This document shows, one piece after another, positions 63,409 to 64,000 of a stretch of DNA of 64,000 nucleotides (positions are counted from its first letter, which is position 1; every line of letters begins with the position of its first letter). Under the pieces are notes generated by a model. The model made no database searches and was not told the origin of the DNA. It saw nothing but the letters and a program-made list of their open reading frames with translations. The stretch is from Chromatiales bacterium (lineage in GTDB: Bacteria > Pseudomonadota > Gammaproteobacteria > Chromatiales > Chromatiaceae). The DNA lies in assembly GCA_028280505.1 (NCBI GenBank), contig JANQLO010000049.1, forward strand, positions 1 to 64,000, given 5' to 3'. The position numbers and the translations under genes are program-made.

Positions 63409-64000
63409 GTGTTCAAATTAGAGAACGGTACGCTATCGGATATACCGGAAACAATGCTTTGGACGTTGCATAATCGTGCCGTCGAGGCGCTCCGAAGTGA
63501 TGGGGTTATCGATGATGATAAGGCCATAGAAATATATCAGTCGATTGATTACGACTATGAGAAAAACTTCGGCAAAGCTGAACCGTCACATGCGCTGAGA
63601 TCTTTGGTTTTGATCGGGAAATCGGTGTATTTCTGGAAAAATATCCAGACGGTGTCATCGTTAACCTTGGAGAAGGTCTGGAAACGCAACGATTTCGCAT
63701 TAATGAATCGAAAGCGCTGTGGTTGAGTATCGACTTGCCTGAGGCAATAGAAATCAGGGAAAGGTTTATCCGGCCAGATAACAGGCACGTTCACATACCA
63801 CTGTCGGCTTTAGATAGAGCATGGTTTGATTCTGTTCCCGGCGACAAGCCTGTTTTTATCGCAGCCCAGGGCTTGTTCATGTATTTAAGAAAAGAAGACG
63901 TCAAGTCGCTCCTAAAAGACGTCTTGGAAAGGTTGAATGTTTGATGTTTGATACGATACCGGAGTGGTTCTCGAAAAAAACGATGTCTAAAAAGGGGTGG
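63409..64000 (+). pseudogene. PPM/leucine-carboxyl-type methyltransferase, two frameshifts, cut by window edge
   Basis: The pieces are successive parts of one COG3315-type SAM methyltransferase: MLWTLHNRAVEALRSDG and EPSHALRS in frame one. VFLEKYPDGVIVNLGEGLET (SAM motif) and FIAAQGLFMYLRKEDVK follow after a shift near 63605, and FDTIPEWFSKKTMSKKGW after a second shift near 63940. At the first site, adding one T would restore SLCFDREIGVFLEKYPDG, the family sequence. GTG at 63409 after GGAAGGA is the likely start. Related enzymes O-methylate small acids or polyketides. Either a decaying gene or sequence error near a contig end. Confidence 0.72.

Noticed and set aside
1..64000. CRISPR array or insertion sequence
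   Set aside because: No regularly spaced repeats, transposase motifs or paired terminal inverted repeats were found.

Overview
This window looks like the chromosome of a GC-rich gammaproteobacterium, probably an environmental Chromatiales or Pseudomonas-like lineage. The evidence is the conserved order mutS ... pncC-thpR-recA-recX-alaS-lysC-csrA-tRNA-Ser-tRNA-Arg, together with xerD, yajQ, dsbC, fdxA, ycgN and yqcC. A PEP-CTERM-type exported protein also points to an environmental organism rather than an enterobacterium. I cannot name the species from the sequence.

Layout. (1) 1-22527 is core genome: recombination and repair (xerD, mutS, recA, recX), translation (alaS, two tRNAs), aspartate-family biosynthesis (lysC), global regulation (csrA), envelope functions (two YceI-type proteins, DsbC, a GH17-GT2 glucan synthase) and small housekeeping genes. 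(2) 22528-32763 is an accessory block. It begins exactly at the 3' end of tRNA-Arg(ACG) and ends at an 18-bp direct copy of that tRNA 3' end, the signature of a tRNA-integrated island. It carries a TetR-MFP-RND efflux operon, a PEP-CTERM-like protein, a cupredoxin-like protein, an AraC regulator, a lipoprotein, a glyoxalase-fold protein, a broken GNAT acetyltransferase and a small membrane protein. No integrase is visible. (3) 32769-63086 is a complete yersiniabactin-type siderophore locus. (4) 63087-64000 is visibly AT-richer and holds a frameshifted PPM/leucine-carboxyl-type methyltransferase that runs off the edge.

The siderophore locus. Divergent promoters with Fur boxes flank a YbtA/PchR-type AraC regulator. 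Leftwards lie a FyuA-like TonB receptor and two YbtP/YbtQ-like ABC importer genes. Rightwards lies one tightly packed operon: a small unknown protein, an HMWP2-like NRPS (ArCP-Cy-A with internal degenerate MT-PCP-Cy-PCP), a YbtX-like MFS protein, an HMWP1-like PKS/NRPS (KS-AT-cMT-KR-ACP-Cy-MT-PCP-TE), a thiazolinyl imine reductase, an external thioesterase, and one polypeptide fusing salicyl-AMP ligase (YbtE) to salicylate synthase (YbtS). An EntD/YbtD-type phosphopantetheinyl transferase converges on the operon end. The predicted chemistry follows yersiniabactin: chorismate to salicylate to salicyl-AMP on one fusion enzyme, loading onto the ArCP, cyclised cysteines, a gem-dimethyl malonyl unit, a third thiazoline methylated at its alpha carbon, then release.

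Most notable points: the YbtE-YbtS fusion; the insertion of ybtX between irp2 and irp1; the small undescribed gene heading the operon; and the fact that both importer ATPase genes lack Walker A through internal deletions and also carry frameshifts. Those lesions are either true loss of the importer or assembly damage, and need read-level checking.
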